Part shown: in pieces, positions 25,338 to 37,399 of the stretch
Position numbering within the stretch: position 1 is the stretch's first letter
Layout: each line of letters begins with the position of its first letter
Notes under the pieces: model-generated
Told to the model about the DNA's origin: nothing
The model's input: the letters and a program-made list of their open reading frames with translations, nothing else
Databases searched by the model: none
DNA from: Brachybacterium phenoliresistens
Lineage (GTDB): Bacteria; Actinomycetota; Actinomycetes; Actinomycetales; Dermabacteraceae
Length of the DNA: 64,000 bases
Assembly: GCF_000576425.1 (NCBI RefSeq)
Contig: NZ_KK069989.1
Span: 186,001-250,000, forward strand
Reading direction: 5' to 3'
Program-made: the position numbers and the translations under genes

Positions 25338-26603
25338 ATGCAGTCGTCGACCCGTTCGACAGGATCCGTGCGCCCGATGCGTGCGGACGCCCCCGCCGTG
25401 CCCGCCCCCGCCGTGCCCGAGGCCTCCTCGCCTCCCCTCCGCTCCCGCGGCGCGCAGATCGCCGCGGTGCTCTCGCTGGCCCTGGGCATCTTCATCCTCA
25501 TCACGATCGAGGAGCTGCCCATCGGCGTGCTCACGATCATGTCCGCCGATCTCGGCGTGACCCCGGGCATCACGGGGCTCGCCGTCACGCTGCCCGGCGT
25601 GATCGCCGCGCTCGTGGCCCTGGCCACGCCCGTGGTCATCGGCCTCATGGACCGGCGCCTGGTCCTCGTGATGGCCCTGGCCAGCGTGGTGCTCTCCTGC
25701 GTGCTCAGCGTGCTCGCCCCGAACATCCAGGTGCTGCTGGCCTCCCGCGTGTTCACCGGGATCGCGATCGGCATGTACTGGTCCGTGCTCCCCGTGGTCG
25801 CGACCCGCCAGGTCGCCCCGCAGCACCGCACCCGCGCCCTGACCCTGGCCATGTCCGGGACCGGCGCCGCCCTCGTGCTCGGGGTGCCTTTCACCGCATG
25901 GCTCGGCAGCGCCGTGGGCTGGCGCGCCTCCTTCGCCGTGGTCGCGGTCCTCGCCGTGGTGATGCTCGTGACGATCGCGCTGGTGGTCCGCCCGGTCCGC
26001 TCGGACGAGGCGATCCGCCCCGCCGACATGGCCCGTGCACTGCGCCATCGCGGGGTGCGCTACGCCGCCGCCATGACCGGCATCATCGTCACCGCCCAGT
26101 TCATCACCTACAGCTACGTCAGCCCGCTGCTGCAGGAGCGGGCCCACGTCTCCGCCGGGAGCATCGGGGCCATGCTGCTGGCCTTCGGCGTCGCCGGCCT
26201 GATCGGCAACTTCGCCGTCGCCCCGCTGCTGCGGCGCCACCCGGCGCTCGCCGTGCTCACCATCGCCCTCGGCATCGCCGGCTCCCTGGGTGTGCTGGCC
26301 CTGGCCGTGCACGGGCCCCTCGGGGCCGCGCTGGTGATGCCGCTGTGGGGCGCGTTCGCCGGCGCCGCGAGCGTGTCGATCCAGTCCTTCGTCAGCCGCG
26401 CCGCGGCCGAGGTCGAGGAGCCCGGCACCGCGATCAACAGCGCCATGTTCAACGTGGCGATCGCCGCCGGCGCCGCCATCGGCGGGCGCATCGTGGACTC
26501 CCTGGGGCTGGGGGCGACGGTGGCGACCACCGTCGTGCTCGCCCTCCTCGGCGCCGCGATCTGCGTGCGCTACCTGGTGCGCCACGCCCGATCCGAGGCC
26601 TGA
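25338..26603 (+). CDS. MFS transporter, DHA1/sugar-efflux type
   Basis: A 421-aa protein with about twelve membrane spans starting near residue 38. [24 protein letters not shown] is the conserved loop and helix region of the SotB/PbuE/AraJ group. Such proteins export sugars, purines or drugs by proton antiport. The substrate cannot be read from sequence. The ATG at 25338 is used; the ATG at 25380 is an alternative with a similarly weak ribosome site. No regulator is adjacent. Confidence 0.85.
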   Translation: MQSSTRSTGSVRPMRADAPAVPAPAVPEASSPPLRSRGAQIAAVLSLALGIFILITIEELPIGVLTIMSADLGVTPGITGLAVTLPGVIAALVALATPVVIGLMDRRLVLVMALASVVLSCVLSVLAPNIQVLLASRVFTGIAIGMYWSVLPVVATRQVAPQHRTRALTLAMSGTGAALVLGVPFTAWLGSAVGWRASFAVVAVLAVVMLVTIALVVRPVRSDEAIRPADMARALRHRGVRYAAAMTGIIVTAQFITYSYVSPLLQERAHVSAGSIGAMLLAFGVAGLIGNFAVAPLLRRHPALAVLTIALGIAGSLGVLALAVHGPLGAALVMPLWGAFAGAASVSIQSFVSRAAAEVEEPGTAINSAMFNVAIAAGAAIGGRIVDSLGLGATVATTVVLALLGAAICVRYLVRHARSEA

Positions 26604-26632
26604 GAGGTCGCCCGGCGCGCTACTCTGCGGCC

Positions 26633-27511
26633 ATGGCGAGCACCGAGACCGCATCCGAGGACCACGGCACCCCGACCGCGCACCGCATCGCCCCCGGCTG
26701 GGACGGCGACCTGGCGGAGCTGGACCCGCACGGCACCCCCGGCTACACGGGCGACAAGCGGGACGGGAAGGCGCGCCTGGCCGCGCTGGACGACGAGCTC
26801 GACGAGCTCCAGGAGCGCCTGTACGCCCAGCACCACGGCCAGGACGAGGGCCGCAGCGTGCTGCTCATCGTCCAGGGCATGGACACCTCCGGCAAGGGCG
26901 GGATCATGCGCCACGTCGTCGGCGCGGTGGACCCCCAGGGCGTGGACATCACCGCCTTCAAGGCCCCCACCGACGAGGAGCGCGCCCACGACTTCCTGTG
27001 GCGGATCCGGCCCCGCGCCCCGCGTCCCGGGATGATCGGCGTCTTCGACCGCTCGCACTACGAGGACGTGCTCATCCACCGCGTGCACGGCTGGGCCGAC
27101 GAGGCGGAGATCGCCCGGCGGTACCGGGCGATCATCGACTTCGAGCAGGAGCTCGCCGACGCCGGCACCGTCGTGGTCAAGGCGATGCTGCACATCTCCC
27201 ACGCCGAGCAGGGGGAGCGGCTGCTGGAGCGGCTCGAGCGGCCGGACAAGCACTGGAAGTTCAACCCCGGCGACGTCGACGAGCGCGAGCACTGGACGGC
27301 CTACCAGGAGGCGTACACCGCCGCCCTGCGCGCCACCTCCACCCCGCAGGCGCCGTGGACCGTGGTCCCGGCCGACCGCAAGTGGTACGCCCGCATCGCC
27401 GTCCAGCAGCTGCTGCTGGAGGCCCTGCGCGGCATCGACCCGCAGTGGCCGGCCGCCGACTTCGACGTCGCCGAGCAGACCGCGCGGCTGCGCGCGACCA
27501 TGGAGCCCTGA
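26633..27511 (+). CDS. ppk2: Polyphosphate kinase 2 family protein
   Basis: A 292-aa protein. The Walker A motif GMDTSGKGG (residues 82-90) and the Walker B/lid region [12 protein letters not shown] (about 144-155) define PPK2, which phosphorylates nucleoside mono- or diphosphates with polyphosphate. The single-domain size and [16 protein letters not shown] place it in the actinobacterial PPK2 group; which nucleotides it prefers is not evident. Start at 26633. The thiol-peroxidase gene begins 68 nt downstream. Confidence 0.92.
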   Translation: MASTETASEDHGTPTAHRIAPGWDGDLAELDPHGTPGYTGDKRDGKARLAALDDELDELQERLYAQHHGQDEGRSVLLIVQGMDTSGKGGIMRHVVGAVDPQGVDITAFKAPTDEERAHDFLWRIRPRAPRPGMIGVFDRSHYEDVLIHRVHGWADEAEIARRYRAIIDFEQELADAGTVVVKAMLHISHAEQGERLLERLERPDKHWKFNPGDVDEREHWTAYQEAYTAALRATSTPQAPWTVVPADRKWYARIAVQQLLLEALRGIDPQWPAADFDVAEQTARLRATMEP

Positions 27512-27579
27512 GCGGGGACCGCGCGCCTGCGCAGCGGACGAGATTGTGGCCGGGGGCCTGCCGGGTCCAGGATGGGGGC

Positions 27580-28077
27580 ATGGCTTCCATCACGTTCCAG
27601 CAGAATCCCGTCTCCACCGTCGGCGAGCTCCCCGCGCAGGGAACCGCCGCCCCCGACGCCGAGCTCGTGGGCGCCGACCTCTCTCCCGTGACGATCTCCG
27701 GCCTGCGCGGCTCCCGGGTGGTCCTGAACATCTTCCCGTCCCTGGACACCGGCACCTGCGCCCTGTCCGTGCGCACCTTCAACGAGCGCGCCGCCGGGCT
27801 GGAGGGCACCACCGTGCTGTGCGTCTCCAAGGACCTCCCCTTCGCCCAGGCCCGCTTCTGCGGCGCCGAGGGCATCGAGAACGTCACCGTGGCCTCCGCC
27901 TTCCGCTCCGACTTCGGCGAGGCCTACGGCGTGACCATGACCGACGGCCCGCTGGCCGGCCTGCTCTCCCGCGCCGTCGTGGTCCTGGACGCCGAGGGCA
28001 CGGTCCTGTACACCCAGCAGGTCCCCGAGATCGCCGACGAGCCCGACTACGACGCCGCCCTCGCCGCCCTCTCCTGA
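27580..28077 (+). CDS. tpx: Thiol peroxidase (Tpx)
   Basis: A 165-aa atypical two-Cys peroxiredoxin that reduces H2O2 and organic peroxides using thioredoxin. The peroxidatic Cys is C60 in [16 protein letters not shown] and the resolving Cys is C94 in ARFCGAEGI, the exact Tpx arrangement. NVTVASAFR is also conserved. It is followed after 2 nt by a DUF488 gene and then a TauE-type exporter, suggesting one stress-related operon. Confidence 0.95.
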   Translation: MASITFQQNPVSTVGELPAQGTAAPDAELVGADLSPVTISGLRGSRVVLNIFPSLDTGTCALSVRTFNERAAGLEGTTVLCVSKDLPFAQARFCGAEGIENVTVASAFRSDFGEAYGVTMTDGPLAGLLSRAVVVLDAEGTVLYTQQVPEIADEPDYDAALAALS

Positions 28078-28079
28078 GG

Positions 28080-28505
28080 ATGCGGCCTCCCGCACCGTCC
28101 CCGCACCCGGGCGATCCGGTCCTCCGGATCGTCCGGGTGCGCGACGTGCTGGACACCTCCGCCGAGCCGGCGGAGCTGCGCGTGCTCGTGGACCGGCTGT
28201 GGCCGCGCGGCGTGCGCAAGGACCGTCTTCCGGGGATCGCCTGGGACACGGATGCCTGCCCCTCCGACGCGCTGCGCCGCGCCCTGCACGGCGGGGACCT
28301 GTCCCGTGAGGAGTTCGCCGCGCGCTATCGCGCCGAGCTCGCGCGCTCCGGGGCGGCCGATGCGCTCCTGGCCCGCGCCGCCGGCTCCGGCGCCCGCACC
28401 GTGAGCCTCCTGACCGACGTGCGCGCGGCGGAGTCCTCCCATGCCGCGGTCCTCGCCGCGGTGCTGGAGGAGGCGCTCGCCGAGCCCCGCGGGGCCGCCG
28501 GGTGA
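28080..28505 (+). CDS. DUF488 family protein
   Basis: A 141-aa soluble protein. LRVLVDRLWPRGVRKD (about residues 38-53) and LLTDVRAAESSHAAVL near the end are DUF488 signatures. The family is uncharacterised; its Arg-rich pocket suggests anion binding. The start 2 nt after tpx and the GTGA overlap with the TauE-type gene point to co-translation. Confidence 0.85.
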   Translation: MRPPAPSPHPGDPVLRIVRVRDVLDTSAEPAELRVLVDRLWPRGVRKDRLPGIAWDTDACPSDALRRALHGGDLSREEFAARYRAELARSGAADALLARAAGSGARTVSLLTDVRAAESSHAAVLAAVLEEALAEPRGAAG

Positions 28506-29320
28506 ACGACCCGCTCTCCCTGGCCGTGCTGCTGGTGATGGGCACGCTGGCCGGGATGATCAACGCCGCCGTGGGCTCCGGCTCCCTGCTCACCCTTCCC
28601 GTCCTGCTGGCCCTCGGCGTCCCGCCGGGGACGGCCGTGCGCACCAACACGATCGGCATCCTCTTCTCGACCATCGGCGCGGTCTACGGCTACCGGCGGG
28701 AGATCCGGGCCGAGGGCCGCGCGCTCACGGGCCTGGTCGTGGTCACGGCGCTGTGCGCCGCCGCCGGGTCGGTGCTGCTGCTCGCCTCGCCCGCCGCGGC
28801 CCTCGAGGCCGTGGTGCCGGTGCTCATCGTGGTGGCTCTCGTGCTCGTGGTCGGCCAGCCGCGGCTGACCCGATGGCTGGCCGCGCGCCGGGCCCGCCGG
28901 GAGGCCGCCGGTCGCGGGGCCGATGCCGACGCCTCCCGGCGCGCCGGTCCGTACACGCGCGCGGCGCTCATCGCGCCGCTGGGGGCCGCGGCGGTCTACG
29001 GCGGGTACTTCACCGCCGCCCAGGGGATCCTCTACATGGGCATCCTCGCCGTGGGCACCGGGCGCAGCCTCGCCCGGATCAACCCGGTCAAGAACCTCCT
29101 CGCCCTGGTCGTCAACGCGACCGCCGCGCTGGTCTACCTCATCGCGCACCTCGTCCTCGGGGCGCCGATCGTCTGGATCGGGACGGCGGCGATCGCCGTC
29201 GGCGCGCTGGTCGGGGGATACCTGGGCTCCCACGTCGCCCGGAAGCTCCCGGACGGCGTGCTGCGCGGGACGATCGTCGTGGTCGCCGTCGGCGCGCTGG
29301 CGCGGCAGCTGCTCGGCTGA
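28502..29320 (+). CDS. TauE/SafE-family sulfite/anion exporter
   Basis: A 272-aa membrane protein with about eight hydrophobic segments in two repeats. The first repeat has GTLAGMINAAVGSGSLLTLP and VPPGTAVRTN; the second has GGYFTAAQGILYM and RINPVKNLLALVVN. Known members export sulfite, sulfoacetate or related organic anions. Co-transcription with tpx and DUF488 suggests removal of a toxic sulfur or carbon anion under oxidative stress; this is inferred. The GTG at 28502 overlaps the preceding stop. Confidence 0.88.
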   Translation: MNDPLSLAVLLVMGTLAGMINAAVGSGSLLTLPVLLALGVPPGTAVRTNTIGILFSTIGAVYGYRREIRAEGRALTGLVVVTALCAAAGSVLLLASPAAALEAVVPVLIVVALVLVVGQPRLTRWLAARRARREAAGRGADADASRRAGPYTRAALIAPLGAAAVYGGYFTAAQGILYMGILAVGTGRSLARINPVKNLLALVVNATAALVYLIAHLVLGAPIVWIGTAAIAVGALVGGYLGSHVARKLPDGVLRGTIVVVAVGALARQLLG

Positions 29321-29359
29321 TCCCTGCCGGATCCGCGGGCGATCGCCCGGCCCGGGCCC

Positions 29360-29410
29360 TTGACGCGCGGCGCGCGGCTCCGTAGATTCCTATTCCGTAA
29401 CCGGGTTTCG
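29360..29410 (+). promoter_or_regulatory. Sigma-70 promoter and palindromic operator for the ROK operon
   Basis: TTGACG (29360-29365), a 17-nt spacer and TAGATT (29383-29388) is the best promoter in the window. Right after it, CGTAACCGGGTTTCG (29396-29410) is an imperfect palindrome with core AACC-G-GGTT. Its position at the transcription start fits an autorepressor site for the ROK protein. Confidence 0.7.
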
Positions 29411-29453
29411 AATCCATCGGCCCGCGGAGCGAGGCGATGAGGCGGGTGAGCGC

Positions 29454-30590
29454 ATGGCGGTGTCCGATCCGACGCATGCCGCCGTCCGCCACGCCACCAC
29501 CCGCGACTGCTTCCTCGCCCTGCGCGAGGCCGACGGCCCCCTGACCGTCGCCGAGATCGCCGCCGGCACGGGCCTGTCCCGGCCCACCGTCGACAGCGTC
29601 CTGCGGGACCTCGCCGCGACCGGGCTCGTGGTCACCGCGCCGCCCGGCGCGGGAGGACAGCCCGGACGGCCCGCCCGGCGCATCGCGCTGGACCCCGGCA
29701 GCGCGAGCGTGGCCGCCCTGGACATCGGATCGCGCACGGTGCGCTGCGTGCGCGCCGACGCCTCCGGGGCGATCCTGTCGCGCAGCGCGGTGCCGGTCGC
29801 CGGCGGCGGCATCGCCGACGCCGTGCTCGCGGCGGTGCGGGAGACGGGCGGGGCCCCGCGCTCCCTCGGCGTCTCCGTGCCGGGCATCATCGGCCCCGAC
29901 GGCCGCATCGCCCACAGCCTCGTGGTGCCGGAGCTGAGCGGCCACGACCTCGCCGGGACCCTGCACGACCGCCTCGGCTGCGAGGTCGTGGTGGAGAACG
30001 ACATCAAGCTCGCCGCCTACGCCGAGCGGCACCTGGGCGCCTCCGCGCAGGACATCGTCTTCGTGCAGATCGGCCACCGCATCTCGGTGGCCGTCATCGT
30101 CGGCGGCGAGATCCTGCAGGGCAGCCATCGCCTGGCCGGGGAGCTCGGGGCCCAGCGCGGCATGCGCTGGACGCCGAGCTCCCAGCGCGGGCGCCTCGTC
30201 TGGTCCACCGGCGACGAGGCCCGGCCCCTGCTCGAGCGCGCCGCCGCCGGGGACGCCGCGGCCCGCGCGGAGCTCGAGGAGTTCTGCGCGCAGATCGCCC
30301 CGCGCCTGGCCGGGCTGCTGCTGGCCGTCGACCCCGAGGTCGTCGTCATCGGCGGAGGGGTCTCCCGCGCGGGGGAGACCCTGCTCGCCCCGCTCCGCCG
30401 CGCCCTGCACCACCAGCTGATGACCCCGCAGCATCCCGAGGTCGTCGCCGCCCGGCGCCCGGGCGACGGCTCGCTGCTGGGAGCGCTGGGCCGGGCCTTC
30501 GAGCACGGCTCCGCAGCGCTCATCGGCGTCCCCGGCGTCCCGCCGCCCTGGCACCGCCTGAACCCCGCCCTCCGAGAGGACCATCCATGA
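29454..30590 (+). CDS. ROK-family transcriptional regulator
   Basis: A 378-aa protein with a winged-helix DNA-binding domain (TVAEIAAGTGLSRPTVDSVL, about residues 26-45) and a ROK sugar-kinase-like domain (VAALDIGSRTV, LGVSVPGIIG, VENDIKLAAYAERH). Two sugar-kinase features are missing. The Cys-rich zinc motif is absent, and the GELGH site reads GELGA, so it is likely a pure sensor without kinase activity. Its stop overlaps the next start by 4 nt. It probably regulates the isomerase/oxidoreductase operon through the palindrome at 29396-29410. Confidence 0.88.
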   Translation: MAVSDPTHAAVRHATTRDCFLALREADGPLTVAEIAAGTGLSRPTVDSVLRDLAATGLVVTAPPGAGGQPGRPARRIALDPGSASVAALDIGSRTVRCVRADASGAILSRSAVPVAGGGIADAVLAAVRETGGAPRSLGVSVPGIIGPDGRIAHSLVVPELSGHDLAGTLHDRLGCEVVVENDIKLAAYAERHLGASAQDIVFVQIGHRISVAVIVGGEILQGSHRLAGELGAQRGMRWTPSSQRGRLVWSTGDEARPLLERAAAGDAAARAELEEFCAQIAPRLAGLLLAVDPEVVVIGGGVSRAGETLLAPLRRALHHQLMTPQHPEVVAARRPGDGSLLGALGRAFEHGSAALIGVPGVPPPWHRLNPALREDHP

Positions 30591-31486
30591 CCACCGACCT
30601 CCGCTTCGGCTTCAGCTCCTACAGCTTCTGGCCCAAGCTCGCCTCCGGCGAGATGACCCTGCTCGACGTGATCGCCTGGGTCGCCGACAGCGAGGGCGAG
30701 CACCTCGAGCTCGCCGTCCTCGGCGACGACCCGGACAGCCCCATCCCGAACATCGAATCGGACCCGGCCTACGTCCGCGAGGTACGAGAGGCGGCCGCGG
30801 CCGCCGGCGTCGTCCTGTCGACGATGGCGATCGGCGCCGACCTCTCCTCCTCCGATGCCGAGGAGCACGCCGCCCAGGTCGCCCGCGTGCGGCGCTACGT
30901 CGACCTGGCCGACGCGATGGGCATCCGCCAGATGCGCCACGACGTCGTCGCCCACGCCGGCCGGGAGGGCGACGACACGCCCCTGTTCGAGCAGGCCCTG
31001 CCCGCGATCGTCTCCGCCGGCAAGGAGATCGCCCGGTACGCGGCGACCAAGGGCATCACCACGAGCCTGGAGAACCACGGCTTCTTCGTGCAGTCCTCCG
31101 ACCGCATCCGGCGCATCGTCCACGCCGTCGACGAGCCGAACTTCCGCACCACCCTGGACGTCGGCAACTTCGTGTGCGTCGACGAGGACCCCGCGGTGGC
31201 CGTCCCGCAGAACCTCCCGTACGCGATGGTCGTCCACCTCAAGGACTTCTACATCCGCCCCGCGGATGCCGACCCCGGCGAGGGCTGGTTCCGCAGCCGC
31301 GGCGGCAAGCACCTGCGCGGCGCGGTCGTCGGCAACGGCGACATCGACCTGCGCGCCATCGCCCGCGCCATCGCCGAGTCCGACTACGCGGGCTTCGTGT
31401 CCCTCGAGTTCGAGGGCTGGGAGGACAGCCTGCTGGGCTGCTCCCGCGGCCTCGCCAACGCCAAGCGCCTGCTCGAGAACGCCTGA
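30587..31486 (+). CDS. Sugar phosphate isomerase/epimerase (xylose isomerase-like TIM barrel)
   Basis: A 299-aa protein of the AP-endonuclease-2/IolE-like TIM-barrel group. Candidate divalent-metal ligands are spread as expected: SLENHGF (Glu, about residue 163), TLDVGNF (Asp, ~188), VVHLKDF (His, ~216) and SLEFEGWE near the end. The reaction is probably sugar or inositol isomerisation, epimerisation or dehydration. It is coupled to the ROK gene and followed after 51 nt by a Gfo/Idh oxidoreductase, a standard pairing for oxidising a sugar and rearranging the keto product. Confidence 0.85.
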   Translation: MTTDLRFGFSSYSFWPKLASGEMTLLDVIAWVADSEGEHLELAVLGDDPDSPIPNIESDPAYVREVREAAAAAGVVLSTMAIGADLSSSDAEEHAAQVARVRRYVDLADAMGIRQMRHDVVAHAGREGDDTPLFEQALPAIVSAGKEIARYAATKGITTSLENHGFFVQSSDRIRRIVHAVDEPNFRTTLDVGNFVCVDEDPAVAVPQNLPYAMVVHLKDFYIRPADADPGEGWFRSRGGKHLRGAVVGNGDIDLRAIARAIAESDYAGFVSLEFEGWEDSLLGCSRGLANAKRLLENA

Positions 31487-31537
31487 CCCCCGGCCATCGG
31501 CCGGATCCATCCCTGGAAGAACTGAGGAAGACACCCC

Positions 31538-32599
31538 ATGACCAAGCTCCGCATCGGCGTGATCGGCGCCGGCAGCATCGCGCAGATCCACCTGGAGTCC
31601 TACCGCGGCAACCCCGACGCCGAGATCGTCGCCGTCGCCGACATCAACCACGAGCGCGCCCGCTCGGTGGCGGACAGCTTCGGCGCCCCCGACGCCTACG
31701 GCGATCCCCACGAGATGCTCGCGGACCCGCGCATCGACGCGGTGAGCGTGTGCACCTGGAACAACTCGCACGCCACCTGGGCGATCGCGGCGATCGAGGC
31801 CGGCAAGCACGTGCTGGTGGAGAAGCCCATCGCCCGCACCCTCGCCGAGGCCCTCGAGATCCAGCGGATCGCCGAGGCCCACGACGTCGTGGTGCAGGTC
31901 GGCTTCGTGCGCCGCCACGCCCCGAACTGCCAGGTGCTCAAGTCCTTCATCGACGCGGGGGACCTGGGCGAGATCTACTACGCCAAGGCCAGCTGCATCC
32001 GCCGCAACGGCAACCCCGGCGGCTGGTTCGCCGACAAGGAGATCGCCGGCGGCGGCCCGCTGCTGGACATCGGCGTGCACGTGCTGGACCTCGCCTGGTA
32101 CCTCATGGGCAGCCCGAAGGCCGTCGCCGTGAGCGGCACCGTCGCCCACCGGCTGGGCAACCGGGCGCACATCACGACCATGCCCCGGTACCAGGTCGCG
32201 GACTACGACCCGACGAAGAACAGCGTCGAGGACATGGCCAGCGCCATGATCCGCTTCGAGAACGGCGCCACGCTGATGCTCGACTGCTCGTACTCGCTGC
32301 ACGCCACGAAGGACTCGATCGCGGTGTCCGTGCACGGGGACAAGGGCGGCGCGGACCTCGAGCCCTCCCTCCAGATCGCGACGGAGATGCACGACTCGGT
32401 CGTCAACATCACCCCGCAGATCTCCTCGGGGACCTTCGAGTTCGGCCCCGGGTTCGCCCGCGAGATCCAGAACTTCGTCGACACCTGCCAGGGCCGTGCG
32501 GAGTCCGTCGCCCCGGCCTGGCACGGCGTCGAGGTCGTGCGGCTGCTCGAGGCGATCTACCGCTCGGCCGAGGAGGGGCGCGAGATCTCGCTGGTCTGA
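31538..32599 (+). CDS. Gfo/Idh/MocA family oxidoreductase
   Basis: A 353-aa protein. The N-terminal Rossmann fold has IGVIGAGSIAQIHLES (residues ~4-19); EKPIARTLAEA (about 94-104) carries the conserved EKP; and GGGPLLDIGVHVLDLAWYLMG (~170-190) holds the catalytic His region of the C-terminal domain. It is probably an NAD-dependent dehydrogenase of inositol or another sugar, working with the upstream isomerase. The last 43 nt overlap the 3' end of the convergent hydrolase gene. Confidence 0.92.
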   Translation: MTKLRIGVIGAGSIAQIHLESYRGNPDAEIVAVADINHERARSVADSFGAPDAYGDPHEMLADPRIDAVSVCTWNNSHATWAIAAIEAGKHVLVEKPIARTLAEALEIQRIAEAHDVVVQVGFVRRHAPNCQVLKSFIDAGDLGEIYYAKASCIRRNGNPGGWFADKEIAGGGPLLDIGVHVLDLAWYLMGSPKAVAVSGTVAHRLGNRAHITTMPRYQVADYDPTKNSVEDMASAMIRFENGATLMLDCSYSLHATKDSIAVSVHGDKGGADLEPSLQIATEMHDSVVNITPQISSGTFEFGPGFAREIQNFVDTCQGRAESVAPAWHGVEVVRLLEAIYRSAEEGREISLV

Positions 32600-33435
32600 G
32601 CCGCGCCCGGCGCCCCCGGCCAGGGGCCGTCCAGGAAGGGGAGCACCTCGTCCAGGACGTCCCGGGCCGGGGAGAGGGTGCTCGCATGCGTGCGGCCCGG
32701 CAGCGGGACGAAGCGCCCGCGGGGCATGAGGCCTGCGGCATGGCGGGACTGCGCGAGACGGGGCACGTCCCGCTCGCCGGTCATCCACAGCGCCGGGACC
32801 TCGCAGGCCGACAGCCGCTCCTCGGCGACGCCGGGCGTGGCATCGGTCGCGGTGAACAGGGCCGCCATGGCCTGCGGGTCCGCCCGGAGGAAGGCGGTGC
32901 GGGTGGACTGCGCGGTGCGTCCCGGAGCATCGGCGCCCAGGCCCTGACGGGTGCAGAAGGCGTCCATGCCCTCCTCGCGGAGGGTGTCGACGGTGCCGGG
33001 GAAGAACAGGGAGTCCACCGCGCCGCGCTGATCGGCCGCGGAGCCGCCCAGGCACACCAGGCGCGCCACGCGCCCGGGATGCTCGAGGGCCAGGGTGAGG
33101 GCCAGGCGCGCGCCCAGGGAGTAGCCGATGACCCCCACCGGCTCCTGCGCGCCGAGGCGGTCCAGGACCGCGAGGACATCGGCCGCGAGCACCTGCTGGG
33201 TGTAGGCCCGCGGATCGTGGGGCTTCCCGGAGCGCCCGTGGCCGCGCAGGTCCAGCCGCACCACGCGGTGCCCGGCGGCGAGCGGCTCCAGGTAGCCCAG
33301 GCCCCGCCAGATCGCGCGGGAGAGCACCGAGCCGTGCAGCAGGACCAGCGTGCGCGGGGCCGCGGCGGCATCGGCCGGCCCGGTCACGTCGTAGGCGATC
33401 GGCACGGCGTCGACCGGGGACGGGACGATGGGCAT
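32557..33435 (-). CDS. Alpha/beta hydrolase
   Basis: A 292-aa protein. The oxyanion-hole motif LLHGSVLS lies at ~32-39, the nucleophile is S106 in GYSLGA, an acid is near TGERDVP, and the His is in PGRTHAS. RLDLRGHGRSGKP is typical of the 3-oxoadipate enol-lactonase/haloperoxidase-like group. The substrate is unknown. There is no signal peptide. Its 3' end overlaps the oxidoreductase gene by 43 nt in antisense, so the C-terminal ~14 residues of both proteins share DNA. Confidence 0.85.
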   Translation of the reverse strand: MPIVPSPVDAVPIAYDVTGPADAAAAPRTLVLLHGSVLSRAIWRGLGYLEPLAAGHRVVRLDLRGHGRSGKPHDPRAYTQQVLAADVLAVLDRLGAQEPVGVIGYSLGARLALTLALEHPGRVARLVCLGGSAADQRGAVDSLFFPGTVDTLREEGMDAFCTRQGLGADAPGRTAQSTRTAFLRADPQAMAALFTATDATPGVAEERLSACEVPALWMTGERDVPRLAQSRHAAGLMPRGRFVPLPGRTHASTLSPARDVLDEVLPFLDGPWPGAPGAAQTSEISRPSSAER

Positions 33436-33465
33436 GAGGCTCCTCGGGGCGGGCGCGGGCGGGAC

Positions 33466-33497
33466 GGGCAGGGGAACGGACGGGCAGGGGAACGGAC
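33466..33497. repeat. Two tandem copies of a 16-bp unit
   Basis: GGGCAGGGGAACGGAC at 33466-33481 is repeated exactly at 33482-33497 and then runs into the icd terminator. A slippage-type duplication; no function is apparent. Confidence 0.85.
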
Positions 33498-33541
33498 GGG
33501 GCCGAGGCGCCGGGAACTCAGGATCCCGGCGCCTCGGCCCC
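33498..33541 (-). terminator. Strong terminator of icd
   Basis: GGGGCCGAGGCGCCGGG and its exact complement form a 17-bp stem with a 10-nt loop, 29 nt past the icd stop. There is no T tract; stability alone probably stops transcription. Confidence 0.75.
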
Positions 33542-33570
33542 GTGCTGCGGCCCTCCGCGGGCCGCGCGCG

Positions 33571-35982
<2,412 letters not shown>

Positions 35983-35996
35983 CTAGACTCGGAGCC

Positions 35997-37322
35997 ATGA
36001 CCTATCTCGCCGTCACCGACCTGCGCGGGCAGACCCTCACCCCTTCCGAGCTGGCCGCGGCCCTGCCGCGCGCCGAGGTGGACGTCGAGTCCGCCGTCGC
36101 CGCCGTGCGGCCCCTGGTCGAGGACGTCGCCCATCGCGGTGCCGCGGCGGTGCTGGAGGCCTCCGAGCGCTTCGACGGCGTGCGGCCGGCCCACCTCCGC
36201 GTCCCGCAGGCCGAGCTGGACCGTGCCCTCGCGGAGCTGGACCCGGCGATCCGCGCCGCGCTCGAGGACGCCATCTCCCGCGTCCGCGCCGTGTCCCAGG
36301 GCGATGTGCGCTCCGAGGAGCGGGTCCAGGTCGTCCCCGGCGGCATCGTCACCCAGCGCTGGGTGCCGGTGCGGCGGGTGGGGCTGTACGCCCCGGGCGG
36401 CCGCGCCGTCCTGCCCAGCAGCGTCGTGATGAACGTCGTCCCGGCCCAGGTCGCCGGCGTCGAGCAGATCGTCCTCGCGTCCCCGCCGCAGAAGGAGTTC
36501 GGCGGCCTCCCGCACCCCACGGTCCTGGCGGCCTGCGCGCTGCTGGGGGTCACCGAGGTGATCGCCGCGGGCGGCGCCCAGGCCATCGCCGTGCTCGCAC
36601 ACGGCGCGCCGGACCTCGGCGACGGCACCGTCCTGGACCCCGTCGACCTCATCACCGGCCCCGGCAACGTGTACGTCGTCGCCGCCAAGCGCCTGGTCTC
36701 CTCCCGGGTGGGCATCGATGCCGAGGCCGGCCCCACCGAGATCGCGATCCTCGCCGACTCCTCGGCCGATGCCCGCTTCGTCGCCGCCGATCTCATCTCC
36801 CAGGCCGAGCACGACCCGCTGGCCGCGAGCATCCTCGTCACGGACGACGCCCCGCTCGTCGCACGGGTCGAGGAGCAGCTCGCGCTGCAGGTGCCCGATG
36901 CCCTGCACGCCGAGCGGATCGCCGAGGCCCTGCGCGGCCGCCAGAGCGGCGCGATCCTCGTCGAGGACATGGACCGCGGCCTCGAGGTCGTCAACAGCTA
37001 CGGCGCCGAGCACCTGGAGATCCAGACCCGCGAGGCCGCGGCCGTCGCCGCGCGGGTGAGCAACGCCGGGGCGGTGTTCGTCGGCGACCACAGCCCCGTG
37101 AGCCTCGGGGACTACGCCGCCGGCTCCAACCACGTGCTGCCCACCGGCGGCACCTCCCGCAGCACGGGCGGGCTGGGCGTGCAGACGTTCCTGCGCGGCA
37201 TCCACGTCGTCGAATACGACCGCACGGCGCTCGAGGGCGCCCGCGCCACGGCGACCACGCTCGCCGTCGCCGAGGGCCTGCCCTCCCACGGCCGCGCCGT
37301 CGACATCCGCTTCGAGGACTAG
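35997..37322 (+). CDS. hisD: Histidinol dehydrogenase
   Basis: A 441-aa enzyme that catalyses the last two steps of histidine synthesis, oxidising histidinol to histidine with NAD+. Blocks include [45 protein letters not shown] and [22 protein letters not shown] and [11 protein letters not shown] near the C-terminus carry Zn and substrate ligands. A TAGACT box lies 8 nt before the ATG, so the leader is minimal. It is split from the rest of the his genes by a palindrome and a minus-strand gene. Confidence 0.97.
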   Translation: MTYLAVTDLRGQTLTPSELAAALPRAEVDVESAVAAVRPLVEDVAHRGAAAVLEASERFDGVRPAHLRVPQAELDRALAELDPAIRAALEDAISRVRAVSQGDVRSEERVQVVPGGIVTQRWVPVRRVGLYAPGGRAVLPSSVVMNVVPAQVAGVEQIVLASPPQKEFGGLPHPTVLAACALLGVTEVIAAGGAQAIAVLAHGAPDLGDGTVLDPVDLITGPGNVYVVAAKRLVSSRVGIDAEAGPTEIAILADSSADARFVAADLISQAEHDPLAASILVTDDAPLVARVEEQLALQVPDALHAERIAEALRGRQSGAILVEDMDRGLEVVNSYGAEHLEIQTREAAAVAARVSNAGAVFVGDHSPVSLGDYAAGSNHVLPTGGTSRSTGGLGVQTFLRGIHVVEYDRTALEGARATATTLAVAEGLPSHGRAVDIRFED

Positions 37323-37399
37323 CCCGGGGCGGGCGGGCCCGCGCCGGGTCCGCGCACGCCGCACGCGCACGCGCCCGCGCCGCGCCGCGGAACGCAGTT

